Shown: positions 27,355 to 36,501 of the stretch, in pieces | How the letters are laid out: each line of letters opens with the position of its first letter | How positions within the stretch are numbered: the first letter of the stretch is position 1 | Assembly (NCBI GenBank): GCA_030752605.1 | Contig: JASMDX010000029.1 | Location: forward strand, 18,327 to 82,326 | DNA length: 64,000 bases | From: GCA-2731375 sp002731375 | Lineage (GTDB): Bacteria > Pseudomonadota > Alphaproteobacteria > GCA-2731375 | Direction of reading: 5' to 3' | Program-made: the position numbers and the translations under genes | Notes under the pieces: model-generated | Databases searched by the model: none | What the model was told of the DNA's origin: nothing | What the model saw: the letters and a program-made list of their open reading frames with translations, nothing else

Positions 27355-28041
27355 TCAAGGCCTGATCCGCTGGTTACCGGCCGGTTCGTTGGAGTCATTC
27401 AGCCCGCGCACTTTCTGCATCAAGGCTTCCGCCTGGGCCGTCCCCGGCGGGCCGATCTCGAAGCCGGCGGCGGCCAGGGCAGCGCCGGTCCAGGTATTGC
27501 AGGTATTGAGCAGATGGAAGCTGCCAGTAGCGGGATAAAACTTGCTGTCGGCGTACAGCCCCGGCGCGGTCGCGGCAACCCGTCGGGCGCCCGCACGTTC
27601 GAAGCTGCCATCTATGAAATCGATCAATGCGCCCAGGTCCTTGTCATTGACGCTCAAGGGAACAATTTCAGCCTTGGGAAAATAGCGAGCCGGTTCCGTC
27701 CACAGGCTGACAAGATGAACAACAGCGGGCGTCGGCAGCACCAAGGCATTCATGCTCATGCCAATGGTCACATCCTTTGAAGGATAAAATTTCGCATCGC
27801 CCCAGCCGAATTCGAAAAACAGCGCATCTGGGAAATCCTCCGTCTCGGGAATTCGCCCCGGCGGAATATCCTCCTTGGCCACGACGATGCCGCTGTGCCA
27901 ACCGTTCGAGGTGACGAAGATAGTTGTTCCCGCCCTCCCTTCAATGGAATGCCTTGGTGCCTCGGTTGTAGCGCAACCTACCAGCAGCAACAGCGCCAAC
28001 AGCCGGGCCATGCTCAAATATCTACACGCAAGTATCCTCAT
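27355..28041 (-). CDS. DUF2459 (TIGR02117-like) lipoprotein
   Basis: A 228-residue protein with an N-terminal lipobox LLALLLLVGC followed by ATTE, so it is probably anchored in a membrane on the periplasmic side. The body has family landmarks IFVTSNGWHSGIVV, FFEFGWGDAKFYPS and the C-terminal LNTCNTWTGAALAAAGF, which includes a conserved cysteine and an asparagine-threonine pair. These belong to DUF2459; a hydrolase-like Cys/His site is possible but not established. An alternative ATG at 28011 lies closer to the lipobox. The gene is convergent with the SDR. Confidence 0.8.
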   Translation of the reverse strand: MRILACRYLSMARLLALLLLVGCATTEAPRHSIEGRAGTTIFVTSNGWHSGIVVAKEDIPPGRIPETEDFPDALFFEFGWGDAKFYPSKDVTIGMSMNALVLPTPAVVHLVSLWTEPARYFPKAEIVPLSVNDKDLGALIDFIDGSFERAGARRVAATAPGLYADSKFYPATGSFHLLNTCNTWTGAALAAAGFEIGPPGTAQAEALMQKVRGLNDSNEPAGNQRIRP

Positions 28042-28077
28042 GCGGGCGATCTTACAGCATTACCGGGCTGTACCGGG

Positions 28078-28308
28078 TCAATTCCGCGGCACGGACATTT
28101 TCGGCATGGTTGGAGTCGGCGGCTGTACCGACCTAGACGGAGCGGATAGTAGACGTTGCAGCGTATTATTGCCCACCCGCGACGCCCCAGGCGCGCGGCC
28201 CAGCAAAGCCTGATGAAGCTTTTTGGAATCGTCATCGTCGCCGATACAACTTTCGTGACCCGCCCGCAGGTCGAACCCGGTCAGCGCAGTGCCATCCCAG
28301 GCAGCCAT
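28078..28308 (-). CDS. Hypothetical small protein (uncertain)
   Basis: A 76-codon open frame without a recognised family. It contains an acidic run GDDDDSKK and a proline-rich end. It lies between the unknown 172-residue gene and the DUF2459 gene on the same strand. Two stop codons upstream in the same frame and the poor ribosome binding site leave open that it is a relic or chance frame. Confidence 0.25.
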   Translation of the reverse strand: MAAWDGTALTGFDLRAGHESCIGDDDDSKKLHQALLGRAPGASRVGNNTLQRLLSAPSRSVQPPTPTMPKMSVPRN

Positions 28309-28363
28309 GCAATAAACGGCCCGAAAGTAGCAAGGTCAGGCACGCTGGCGGCCTCCTTATCTT

Positions 28364-28882
28364 CTATCCGCGCCAGGTTTTGAACGAGTTTCGAGAACCA
28401 GGAACGCCATTGCACCGTATCGCCACTGACTGGGCCACGAATTCGCCAGCTGCACCGTTGTAGTCACTATCCAGGAGAGGCTCAAGCGCCACCTTGAACG
28501 GCGTTTCGGTCAGGAAATAGCTGGGCAATGCGATGCTAGCCGCATCAGAGCGGTATTTACCGCTATTGGTGGCCGTTTCCAGCAATTCCACATAGATTGG
28601 CTGAAAGGTGTTGGCGCCGATCAGGACGCGGATCCGATCACGGATCATATCGCAGCGATCATCGCTCAGGGCACGTATCCAGATGCGGCCGCCTTGCTCG
28701 ACTTTCGGCATGGCTTGGCGGAAATCGGGAGCCATGGTCTCGATCTTTTCCAGGACCGGCTTTTCACGCCCGAGGGAAATCTTGAATTGATCGGAATTAA
28801 GCCTCAGGTGGCAGCCATAATTGGAGCGGCTGAATTTGACCCCGTCTTCGATTCCACTTGAGCGTTTCAGCCAGACCGACAA
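28364..28882 (-). CDS. Hypothetical protein, no recognised family
   Basis: An open frame of 172 codons. The composition is protein-like, with regular mixed alpha/beta patterns (for example RDRIRVLIGANTFQPIYVEL and ALPSYFLTETPFKVALEP), but I recognise no domain, no signal peptide and no membrane segment. It starts 39 bases after the end of the upstream amidohydrolase gene on the same strand and could be the last gene of the molybdenum hydroxylase operon. The flanking sequence to 28042 contains only a doubtful small frame, so the region may be partly decayed. Confidence 0.45.
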   Translation of the reverse strand: MSVWLKRSSGIEDGVKFSRSNYGCHLRLNSDQFKISLGREKPVLEKIETMAPDFRQAMPKVEQGGRIWIRALSDDRCDMIRDRIRVLIGANTFQPIYVELLETATNSGKYRSDAASIALPSYFLTETPFKVALEPLLDSDYNGAAGEFVAQSVAIRCNGVPGSRNSFKTWRG

Positions 28883-28921
28883 GGGCCGGGCCGAAAATCG
28901 CCGGATGGAACTGGTGGAGAG

Positions 28922-29896
28922 CTAGCCGAATAGCTTCTCCGCCGTGTCGCCCAGGATCTTTTTCTTTTGCTCCGCCGTTAGGTCGGCGGCCTCGACCACC
29001 TTGGTTGGTTCGCCGTCGCCGATGGGGAAGGGATAGTCCGAACCCAACATAACCCTGTCATGGCCGCAGCAGGAACAGAGATAATTCAGGGTATTGGCAG
29101 CGAACAGAACGCTGTCGAAATAGAGTTTCTTGAAGCCCTCGATGGGATCGACGTATTTGCCGGGATGGATTTCATGGTTCCGCGCCAGGCGCCCCAACAT
29201 ATAGGGAATGCCGCCGCCGCCGTGGGAGAGGATGAAGTTCATCTTCGGGTACTTCAGAAAATGCCCGGCGAACAGCATGCGCGCCACCGCCGTGGTCGTG
29301 TCCGTGCCCCGGCCCACCGCATTGATCATGTCATAATCCAGCAGACGCGGATCACCGCAACCGAACATAGGGTGTAGATAGACCGTCGCCTTCAGGCCGT
29401 CAGCAGCCTCCCAAAACGGATCCAGGTCCGGATCATCAAGGTTGCCGGTACTACCTTGCGGCTGGGTGCCGATCATCACGCCCTTGAAGCCCGCGCCCAA
29501 AGCCTCCTCCAACACTTTCGCCGCCCGCTTGCCGTCCTGTAAAGGTACCGTAGCCAAGGGCGTCAGGCGATCCAGGCCGTCCGTACCGCTCATCTGGAAT
29601 TCGTTCAGAAAGCGGCTCCACGCCTCGCCTTCTTCGCCCGGCAATTCATAGCCGAAGCTATCCAGCCAGCCGCCGACGATCTGGGCATCAATGGATTGTT
29701 CATCCATCCAGGATAGGCGCATCTCGGTATCGCGCAGCTTGGGCGACAGGGGCCGCGTCGGCGCCAGTCCCATGAAAACCAGTTGATAGCTATCGTCCTG
29801 GTGCAGCAGTTCCACGTTGGGAAATTGTCGGATCTTGTTTTTCAGGGCGCCCAGCGCGGACTGAGGCGTAAAATGGGCGTGAGTGTCTATGATCAT
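28922..29896 (-). CDS. Amidohydrolase family protein (ACMSD-like decarboxylase/hydrolase)
   Basis: A 324-residue metal-dependent enzyme of the amidohydrolase-2 group. It begins IIDTHAHFTPQ with the HxH motif at residues 6-8. The next ligand is the histidine in VYLHPMFG near residue 176, the proton shuttle is in LSHGGGG near residue 227, and the metal-binding aspartate is in MLGSDYPFPI near residue 290. This full set matches aminocarboxymuconate-semialdehyde decarboxylase and related enzymes. Its start codon directly abuts the stop of the molybdopterin subunit gene, so it is the fourth gene of that operon. It probably acts on the hydroxylated product; this is inferred. Confidence 0.88.
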   Translation of the reverse strand: MIIDTHAHFTPQSALGALKNKIRQFPNVELLHQDDSYQLVFMGLAPTRPLSPKLRDTEMRLSWMDEQSIDAQIVGGWLDSFGYELPGEEGEAWSRFLNEFQMSGTDGLDRLTPLATVPLQDGKRAAKVLEEALGAGFKGVMIGTQPQGSTGNLDDPDLDPFWEAADGLKATVYLHPMFGCGDPRLLDYDMINAVGRGTDTTTAVARMLFAGHFLKYPKMNFILSHGGGGIPYMLGRLARNHEIHPGKYVDPIEGFKKLYFDSVLFAANTLNYLCSCCGHDRVMLGSDYPFPIGDGEPTKVVEAADLTAEQKKKILGDTAEKLFG

Positions 29897-32287
29897 TTAT
29901 TTCTGTCCGTCATTAATAAGAGCTTCAATCTTGTTCATGCGCATGGGTAATTCATTGATGTTCAGGCCAAGGGGATGTAGGGCGTCGTTAACCGCGCTGG
30001 CAATGGCCGCCGGCGCGCCGAGATAACCGCCTTCGCCGGAGCCTTTTTGGCCATGGGACGTCAGCGGCGATGGGGTGCAGTGCTCCACATCCTTGACGTC
30101 GGGAATTTCATGCACCGATGGCATTAGGTAATCGGCGAAGGTGGCCGAGAGGAATTGCCCGTCGTCATCGTAAGCGAATTTCTCGTACAATGCGGCGCCA
30201 ATGCCATGGGCCAGGCCGCCAATCACCATGCCGCGCACGATGTCGGGATTGATTACCGTGCCGCAATCATGGGCAATGGCGTAATCCAACACACTGACCC
30301 GGCCCGTTCCGGGGTCGATTTCCACATAGGGCACATGGGCCTGGAAGGAGAAGCAGGGATAGACCTGCACCCGGTTGTTCTGGTCCGGCAACTGGCCGCC
30401 ACCGGGCACCTGCATGATATATTGCGCCTGAAAACCCGGCTCCATGCCCTCGGGGAGTCTGTGATAGGCGCGGTAGGCGATGAAGCAGATCTCGGCCCAG
30501 GTCAGCTTGTGTCTGGGATCGTTCCGATCCGATATATCACCTCCCGCATATTCCAGCGCCTCCACCGGGCGCTCCAGATTATGGGCGGCGATAGCCATGG
30601 CGCGGTTCTTAATCTTTCCCGCCGCCCCCGCCGCAGCACTACCCAGCATGATCGCCATACGCGATGCGATGGGGCTGCGGGTGGGCAGGGCATTCAGGCT
30701 GTCGGAATGGACAATACGGATGTCATCCGGGTCGAACTGCAACTCCTCGCCCAGAATAGTCGCCATCATAGTCTCATGGCCTTGACCTGAGGTGGTCGTG
30801 CCCATGATGCCCGTGATGTTGCCTTGGGGATCGACACGGACTTCACAGCCCTCCATGAAGGTGGTGATCTCCGCCGAGGGGTCCATCAGATATTCAAAGA
30901 TATTGTTGCCGCCCCCCGGTTCCAGCACCGTGGCGATGCCGATACCGGCCAGGCGGCCCTCTGATCGCGCTTTGTCGCGCCGGGCCAGCAGGCTATCATA
31001 ATCAGCCAGATCCAGGCCTTTTTGCAGCACCACCGGATAGTCGCCGCTGTCGTATTTACTGCCCGGCGGAATTTGATAGGGAAACTCGTCCGGCTGGATC
31101 AGGTTGCGGCGGCGAACTTCCAACCGGTCCAGGCCCAGATGCCGGGCCACGTTGTCCACCGCCGTCTCGATCATATAGTTTGTCGGCGCCTGGCCAAAAC
31201 CGCGCACGGGCACCTGGCCGCTTTTATTGGTGCAGACCGAAATCGCCTCGTATTTCACCGAGTTGATTTTGTACGGCCCTACAATGGCGCTGATCGGCTT
31301 GGCCAATTGAAACGGCGCGCGGCCCGGATAGGCGCCGGCATCGTCCAGGGCGCGAATCTTTATGGACTTGATGACGCCGTCCTTGTCGAAGGCAACGTCG
31401 GTATCGAATATGCGGTCCGGGCCATGGGCGTCGCTGCCCGCCATGTTGGCCAGGCGGTCCTCGATAAAACGCACTGGAACCCGCAGCTTGCGGGAAAGAT
31501 AACCCACCAGGACGCTCTGCTTGATGCCCCGCTTTACACCATAGCTGCCGCCCACGTCCACATCCTGATGCAGACGAATGCAGTTTAGGGGATAGCCCAG
31601 TGTCGCGGCCATCAACTCGACGAAATTCGGCATCTGGATCGAGGCCCAGATATCCAGAATCTCCGTCCCCTCGTCCCATCGTGCCAGAGCGCCAAAGGTC
31701 TCGATGGGTACAGTGGAGCTGCGCCCCCAACGGGCCCGGAAGCTCAAATGGTCATCCGCACCGGTGAAATCGTTGTCCACATCGCCCCAAAGGAAATTGC
31801 CGTGATAGAGCACATTGCTGCCATGGCCGGGATGTACCAGAAGCTCGGTTTCCTCGAATGCCTGTTCGGGATCGACAATGGGATCGAGAGGCTCGTAATC
31901 CACCTCGATCAGGTCCAGGGCATCCTCCGCGATGTAGGCGTTATCTGCTACGACAATTGCGACCCATTCGCCCACATAGCGGGTCATGCCGACCGCCAGG
32001 GCATACCATTGAACCTTAGGCAACTTCAGGCCTAACCGAATAGGGTTGCAGTCCTCCGCCAATTGCGCACCGGTTAGCACCATATGCACGCCGTCCAAGG
32101 TCTCCGCTACCGCCGTGTCGATGGAGACGATGCGCGCGCGGGGATAGGGCGATGGCAGCACGGCGGCATGCTTGGTGTCGGGTAGGCATACGTCCTGCAC
32201 ATATTTACCCTGTCCGGTGACGAAGCGTTTGTCCTCGCGCACCCGGCGCTTGGTTGCCACGTAATGCAGATTGCGCTCCATATTCAT
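29897..32287 (-). CDS. Molybdenum hydroxylase large subunit (xanthine dehydrogenase family, molybdopterin-binding)
   Basis: A protein of 796 residues with the aldehyde oxidase/xanthine dehydrogenase hammerhead domain first (residues about 20-130, starting RREDKRFVTGQGKYV-like sequence) and the molybdopterin domains after. Landmarks are VDVGGSYGVKRGIKQ, VPVRGFGQAPTNYMIE and the C-terminal GQKGSGEGGYLG, whose glutamate is the expected catalytic base at the molybdenum. The active-site loop is not the cysteine-bearing AYRCSFR motif of aerobic CO dehydrogenase, so CO oxidation is unlikely. The start at 32287 overlaps the stop of the small subunit (TGATG). The substrate, probably a ring or aldehyde, is unknown. 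Confidence 0.9.
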   Translation of the reverse strand: MNMERNLHYVATKRRVREDKRFVTGQGKYVQDVCLPDTKHAAVLPSPYPRARIVSIDTAVAETLDGVHMVLTGAQLAEDCNPIRLGLKLPKVQWYALAVGMTRYVGEWVAIVVADNAYIAEDALDLIEVDYEPLDPIVDPEQAFEETELLVHPGHGSNVLYHGNFLWGDVDNDFTGADDHLSFRARWGRSSTVPIETFGALARWDEGTEILDIWASIQMPNFVELMAATLGYPLNCIRLHQDVDVGGSYGVKRGIKQSVLVGYLSRKLRVPVRFIEDRLANMAGSDAHGPDRIFDTDVAFDKDGVIKSIKIRALDDAGAYPGRAPFQLAKPISAIVGPYKINSVKYEAISVCTNKSGQVPVRGFGQAPTNYMIETAVDNVARHLGLDRLEVRRRNLIQPDEFPYQIPPGSKYDSGDYPVVLQKGLDLADYDSLLARRDKARSEGRLAGIGIATVLEPGGGNNIFEYLMDPSAEITTFMEGCEVRVDPQGNITGIMGTTTSGQGHETMMATILGEELQFDPDDIRIVHSDSLNALPTRSPIASRMAIMLGSAAAGAAGKIKNRAMAIAAHNLERPVEALEYAGGDISDRNDPRHKLTWAEICFIAYRAYHRLPEGMEPGFQAQYIMQVPGGGQLPDQNNRVQVYPCFSFQAHVPYVEIDPGTGRVSVLDYAIAHDCGTVINPDIVRGMVIGGLAHGIGAALYEKFAYDDDGQFLSATFADYLMPSVHEIPDVKDVEHCTPSPLTSHGQKGSGEGGYLGAPAAIASAVNDALHPLGLNINELPMRMNKIEALINDGQK

Positions 32288-32781
32288 CAGTCGGCCTCCC
32301 GCATGCGGCAGGCCGCCAATTGGATCGACTCGATGATCTGGGTATAGCCCGTACAACGGCACAGATTGCCGCCAATGGCCTCCTTGATCTCCTCAAGACA
32401 GGGATCGTTGTTCTCCGTCAACAGGGCCTGGGCCGAGATCAGCATCCCCGGCGTGCAATAGCCGCATTGCATGCCATGGGCCTCTTGAAACGCCTCCTGC
32501 AGAATACCGGGCGTTTGATCCTCATTGCACATGCCTTCCACGGTGGTGATATTATGGCCGTCCGCCTGCACCGCCAGCATCAGACAAGACCGGATCGGCA
32601 CGCCATCCAGCAGGATCGAGCAGGCACCGCAGACCCCATGCTCGCAGCCGATATGGGTGCCGTTCAGGCGCAGCTCGTCACGCAACATGTCGGACAGGGA
32701 TAGGCGCGGCTCCACCGCCAGCGCATGGGTCTTGCCGTTGATGGTTAGGGAAATCTCTCGCTTAAGCATCGCCTCACTCAT
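32287..32781 (-). CDS. Molybdenum hydroxylase small subunit, 2x[2Fe-2S] ferredoxin type
   Basis: A 164-residue iron-sulfur subunit. The plant-type [2Fe-2S] motif lies at CEHGVCGACSILLDG (residues about 44-58) with a fourth cysteine in RSCLML, and the C-terminal second cluster has QCGYCTPGM and LCRCTGYTQII. This cluster pair passes electrons from the molybdenum subunit to the FAD subunit. Its start overlaps the FAD subunit stop (ATGA) and its stop overlaps the start of the large subunit, so the three subunits are tightly coupled in translation. Cysteine positions are all as expected. Confidence 0.93.
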   Translation of the reverse strand: MSEAMLKREISLTINGKTHALAVEPRLSLSDMLRDELRLNGTHIGCEHGVCGACSILLDGVPIRSCLMLAVQADGHNITTVEGMCNEDQTPGILQEAFQEAHGMQCGYCTPGMLISAQALLTENNDPCLEEIKEAIGGNLCRCTGYTQIIESIQLAACRMREAD

Positions 32782-33653
32782 TTCTGAGCCTCGGCTACTG
32801 CATCCTTGAGGGCCCGTTCCGCCAATACCCTAGCAACACGGCGGCGATAGGCGGCTGAGGCGTGCTGGTCGTTTCCCGGCGTCAGGGCGGCCTCAATGCC
32901 GCCCAACGCAGCTTCAATTCCATCCGGTTCCGGCTTGCCGCCGCGCAGCGCGTCCTCGACCACCGTCATGCGCAATGGCACGCTGTCCGCGCCGCCAATT
33001 GCCAGGGCAGCATGAGTGCAAATGCCGTTGGCATCCAGATGGATAAGTGCCGCCGCCGCGACCACGGCGAAATCGCCCCGTCGCTCGCTCACTTCGTGAA
33101 AGGCGGTGCCCACGCGTGCGCCTGCGAGTGGAATGGGAAAATGCACGCTTAACAGAACCTCGTTATCGGTCCGCGCCGTCATCATCGGGCCGAGAAAATA
33201 GTCCGCCATAGCGACCTGCCGGGTACCGGCGGCGCTTCGCAGGCAGACATGGGCATCCATTGCCAGGGCCGCCAGGGGAATTTCCGAGGCCGGATCCCCA
33301 TGGGACAGACTGCCGCCCAGGGTGCCACGATTGCGGGTTTGTTGATGGCCCACATAGGCAATCGCCTTAGCCAACAGAGGCAGACGTGTCCGAACCTCCG
33401 CCGCGGCCAAAGCCTCGGCCTGGCGGGTACAGGCCTTGATGACGATTTCGTTGGCGGCAACATCAATGCCAGACAGTTCTGCGATCTTGTTTATGTCGAT
33501 CACGGTTTCGGGCCGGGCCAGACGCATGGACAGCATGGGCATCAAGGTTTGGCCACCCGCAATGACTATGGCCTCGCCATCACCTTTGTCCAAGGCTTCC
33601 ACCACCTGATCTATACTCTCGGCCAGAATATAATTAAACTTCGCCGCTTTCAC
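32778..33653 (-). CDS. Molybdenum hydroxylase medium subunit (FAD-binding)
   Basis: A 291-residue FAD subunit, the first gene of the operon. The FAD-binding motifs of this family are present: IVIAGGQTLMPMLSMRLARP near residue 30 and the TxGG-type RGTLGGSLSHGDPASEIP near residue 110. A C-terminal CO dehydrogenase flavoprotein domain follows (residues about 180-285). It takes electrons from the iron-sulfur subunit and passes them to an acceptor such as quinone or NAD; the acceptor is not readable. It is divergent from a broken ArgE/DapE gene, with about 100 bases between them that must contain the operon promoter. Confidence 0.92.
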   Translation of the reverse strand: MKAAKFNYILAESIDQVVEALDKGDGEAIVIAGGQTLMPMLSMRLARPETVIDINKIAELSGIDVAANEIVIKACTRQAEALAAAEVRTRLPLLAKAIAYVGHQQTRNRGTLGGSLSHGDPASEIPLAALAMDAHVCLRSAAGTRQVAMADYFLGPMMTARTDNEVLLSVHFPIPLAGARVGTAFHEVSERRGDFAVVAAAALIHLDANGICTHAALAIGGADSVPLRMTVVEDALRGGKPEPDGIEAALGGIEAALTPGNDQHASAAYRRRVARVLAERALKDAVAEAQK

Positions 33654-33752
33654 TGAAACACCTGCTGGTCCCCTTCGCGATCATTTGCCTATACAGTAAC
33701 CTTTCGACGCGGCCTGCCAAGCCATGATTGCCGTGAACCCTGAGAGAGCAAG

Positions 33753-34092
33753 ATGCTTCAAGACAAAATCGCCAAGGATATTCAGGACGCAGTGGACCAT
33801 CACTTCGATGATCAGGTGGATGTTACCGCCGCTCTGGTGGGTTTTCCATCCACGCACGGTAATGAGGCCACCGCCCAAGACCCCATGGCCGGGGCCTTCG
33901 CGGCGCGCGGCCTGACCGTGGATCGTTGGAAACTCGATGTTGATGATTTCAAGCATCTGCCCGGTTTCTCGCCGGTCCCCATACCGCAGATGTTTATGGT
34001 TTCAACGAATGGGTCGACCTGGAGAGCCTGCGCAAGTCGACCCAGGCCATCGCCTGTTCATGGCAAACTGGTGCGGGATAGAGAAAATCTAA
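33753..34092 (+). pseudogene. ArgE/DapE-family deacylase remnant with internal deletion and frameshift
   Basis: The first 75 codons match the N-terminus of an ArgE/DapE metallopeptidase (ALVGFPSTHGNEATAQD, then LDVDDFKHLPGFSPV). After that the reading frame shifts and only the extreme C-terminus is recognisable, reading YGFNEWVDLESLRKSTQAIA in another frame; a further single-base loss near 34053 is needed to continue as LFMANWCGIEKI and stop at 34092. All metal-binding residues of the catalytic domain, roughly one kilobase, are missing. It is therefore a deletion remnant, at the head of the + strand CoA-ligase cluster. Confidence 0.7.
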
Positions 34093-34104
34093 GTTCAGAG
34101 TGAA

Positions 34105-35499
34105 ATGACGGAACAACCAAATTATTTCAACCGGGCTGACATGGCCCACCTGACCGAGGAATTTCCCATCGGTCCGGAATTCCTGCGCCGTTTCGAGGCC
34201 ATCAGCCGGGACGAGCTGCGCGCCCTGCAGGAGGCCCGCTTCCAAACGCTCATGAGCCAGGCCTGGAAGGTGCCCTTCTATCAACGCCTGTGGGGCGCCC
34301 AAGGATTGGAACCTGGTGATATCGGTAGTCTGGATGACATCACCAGGCTGCCGATGTTCGATAAAACGGACATCATGGACTCCATCGCCCTTCATCCACC
34401 GTTTGGTGATTTTCACGGCATGGAAACCTATTCAGAAGGTGATCGCCCACCCGTGATCGTACACACCACGTCAGGCACCACGGGCCGGCCCCAGGTCCTG
34501 ATGTTCGGGCCGCGCAGCCGGGAAATTCAAAACCTGCTGGTGGCCCGCATCTATCTGCTGCAGGGCCTGCGTCCAGATGATGTGGTGCAGTCGGTCTATG
34601 GCCATGGCATGATCAACGGCGGGCACTACATCCGCGAAGCCGTGGTGCATTGGACCAATTCGATCTTTCTGCCCGCCGGCACGGGAGTGGAAACACGCTC
34701 GGCACAGCAGGTTAACTTGATGAAAGATTTTGGTGTCACGACACTTGTCGGTTTCGCCGATTACATCAAGCGTCTGGCGGATGTGGCCCGCGAAGAAGGG
34801 TTGGAGCCGGGCGGGGATATCAAGATCCGAATGATCTCGGGCCACATGGGTCGCGAGGACAATATCGCCCTGTCGAAGGCCTGGGGTGGGGCCAATATTT
34901 ATGATTGGTACGGTGTTGGCGATACCGGGCTGATCGCCGGTGAAGGACCGGAAAAGACCGGTCTGCATATTATGGAAGATGCGCAATATCTGGAAATCTG
35001 CGATATCCACAGCGGCCAACCCGTGGCCGACGGAAGCATCGGCGATATGGTCAACACGGTGCTGTTCAAGGACGATATCTATCCCATCATCCGCTTCAAC
35101 ACCCACGACGTTACCGCTATACGCACGGACGCCGCGCCCTCGGCCCTAAATCTGGCACGCATAGAAGGCTTTCTGGGGCGCAGCGATAACATGGTCAAAC
35201 TGCGCGGCATCAACGTCTTTCCCCAGGCCATCGGCGCCATGCTGGCGGAGCGCGGAGAATTCAATGGCGAGTTCATCTGCCGCGTGACGCGCGATGGCGA
35301 AGGCAGAGACGAAATGACGATCAGCGTGGAGATCACCAGCGGTGGCGGTGTCGAGTTGGCCAACGCCTATCAGGATATCCTGCGCCGCAAGGCCGGCGTG
35401 GCGGCAACGATCGCTTTCGCCCGGCCCGGCGCCCTGGCTGATTTGACCGGTATCGAAACCCGGCAAAAGCCGCTGCGGCTAATTGACGAACGCTTTTAG
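34105..35499 (+). CDS. Phenylacetate--CoA ligase-like adenylate-forming enzyme
   Basis: A 464-residue adenylate-forming ligase of the PaaK type. The P-loop is TTSGTTGRPQVLMFG near residue 125, with arginine where lysine is usual. Later motifs are DWYGVGDTGLIAGEG near residue 270 and the aspartate/arginine hinge LARIEGFLGRSDNMVKLRGINVFP near residue 355. It should activate an aromatic or other acid as acyl-AMP and then acyl-CoA. The gene starts 12 bases after a decayed deacylase and is followed by epimerase, acyl-CoA dehydrogenase, SDR and Gfo/Idh genes in one direction, consistent with a degradation pathway. The substrate is unknown. Confidence 0.87.
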   Translation: MTEQPNYFNRADMAHLTEEFPIGPEFLRRFEAISRDELRALQEARFQTLMSQAWKVPFYQRLWGAQGLEPGDIGSLDDITRLPMFDKTDIMDSIALHPPFGDFHGMETYSEGDRPPVIVHTTSGTTGRPQVLMFGPRSREIQNLLVARIYLLQGLRPDDVVQSVYGHGMINGGHYIREAVVHWTNSIFLPAGTGVETRSAQQVNLMKDFGVTTLVGFADYIKRLADVAREEGLEPGGDIKIRMISGHMGREDNIALSKAWGGANIYDWYGVGDTGLIAGEGPEKTGLHIMEDAQYLEICDIHSGQPVADGSIGDMVNTVLFKDDIYPIIRFNTHDVTAIRTDAAPSALNLARIEGFLGRSDNMVKLRGINVFPQAIGAMLAERGEFNGEFICRVTRDGEGRDEMTISVEITSGGGVELANAYQDILRRKAGVAATIAFARPGALADLTGIETRQKPLRLIDERF

Positions 35500-35535
35500 C
35501 TGATAGTCGAAATAACAACGTAAGGAGTAAGGAAC

Positions 35536-36489
35536 ATGGCGACGCTTATCACGGGTGGTGCGGGATTCGTCGGGCTGGAAGTGGCGCGGCAGCTGCTGGA
35601 CGCAGGCGAGACCGAGATCACCGTGTTCAGCCGCAACCCATCCCCAGCGCGATTGGGGGATTTGGCCGGCCGGGTAACCGCCATCGCCGGCGATGTCGGC
35701 AACTATTCCCACGTCCTGGATGTGGTCAAGGCCAGCAAGGCGGAGGTAATTTATCATCTCGGTGCCATGTTGTCCGTGCCCTCAGACGCGAACCCGGCCA
35801 GTGCCATCCAGACCAATGCCATGGGTACCTTTTATGTGCTTGAGGCCGCCAAGTTGTTTGATGTGCGTCAGGTAATCTTTTCCAGCTCCATCGGCACCTA
35901 TGGTTATGATATCGAGGGCGGTGAGTTAACCGACACGGCCCTGCAGCGCCCGTCGCTATTCTATGGTGCGACCAAAGCGTTCGGCGAACATATGGGGCTG
36001 GTCTTCAAGCGTAAATACGGCCTGGATTTTCGTGGTATCCGCTACCCTTCCGTGATTGGGCCGGGGGTGACAACGCCGGGCATGTCGCAATATACCTCCT
36101 GGATGATTGAGGAAAGCGCCAAGGGCAATCCCTTCACGGTTTGGACCAAACCGGAGACCAAGGTTCCGGTGATGTATATAGCCGAGGCCGCCACCGCCAC
36201 GGTGCAACTGGCCCAGGCGCCGTTGGAAAACATCAAAATGGTCAACTACCTAGTTGATGGCGCCAAACCCACGCCCAACGCGGGAGAAATCGCCGATGCA
36301 GTGCGGGCCAGGATTCCCAGTGCCCGGATCGATTTTGTGCCCGATCCATCGAAGCCCATGTTGCATGGCCGCTTGCAAACCATCGACGATAGCTGCGCGC
36401 GGGAGGAATGGGGCTGGAAACCAACCCATGATCTGCCCCGTATGATTGACGATTTTTTGGCGGAATTATCCAGGACCGTCACAACTTAG
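35536..36489 (+). CDS. NAD-dependent epimerase/dehydratase family protein
   Basis: A 317-residue extended short-chain dehydrogenase. The cofactor motif LITGGAGFVGLEVARQLL occurs at residue 5, a conserved acidic region follows (IAGDVGN), and the catalytic YxxxK is YGATK near residue 142, preceded by SSSIGTYG. The substrate-side sequence RYPSVIGPG is typical of nucleoside-sugar and related epimerases, although gene context here points to a CoA or acid pathway rather than sugars. It lies 36 bases after the ligase and 12 before the acyl-CoA dehydrogenase. A GGAGTAAGGA site precedes the start. Confidence 0.87.
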   Translation: MATLITGGAGFVGLEVARQLLDAGETEITVFSRNPSPARLGDLAGRVTAIAGDVGNYSHVLDVVKASKAEVIYHLGAMLSVPSDANPASAIQTNAMGTFYVLEAAKLFDVRQVIFSSSIGTYGYDIEGGELTDTALQRPSLFYGATKAFGEHMGLVFKRKYGLDFRGIRYPSVIGPGVTTPGMSQYTSWMIEESAKGNPFTVWTKPETKVPVMYIAEAATATVQLAQAPLENIKMVNYLVDGAKPTPNAGEIADAVRARIPSARIDFVPDPSKPMLHGRLQTIDDSCAREEWGWKPTHDLPRMIDDFLAELSRTVTT

Positions 36490-36501
36490 TGAGAAACCGC
36501 C

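Noticed and set aside
29897..33653. Aerobic CO dehydrogenase (CoxLMS)
   Set aside because: The order of subunits is similar, but the large subunit has VRGFGQ where CO dehydrogenase has AYRCSFR with the copper-binding cysteine.
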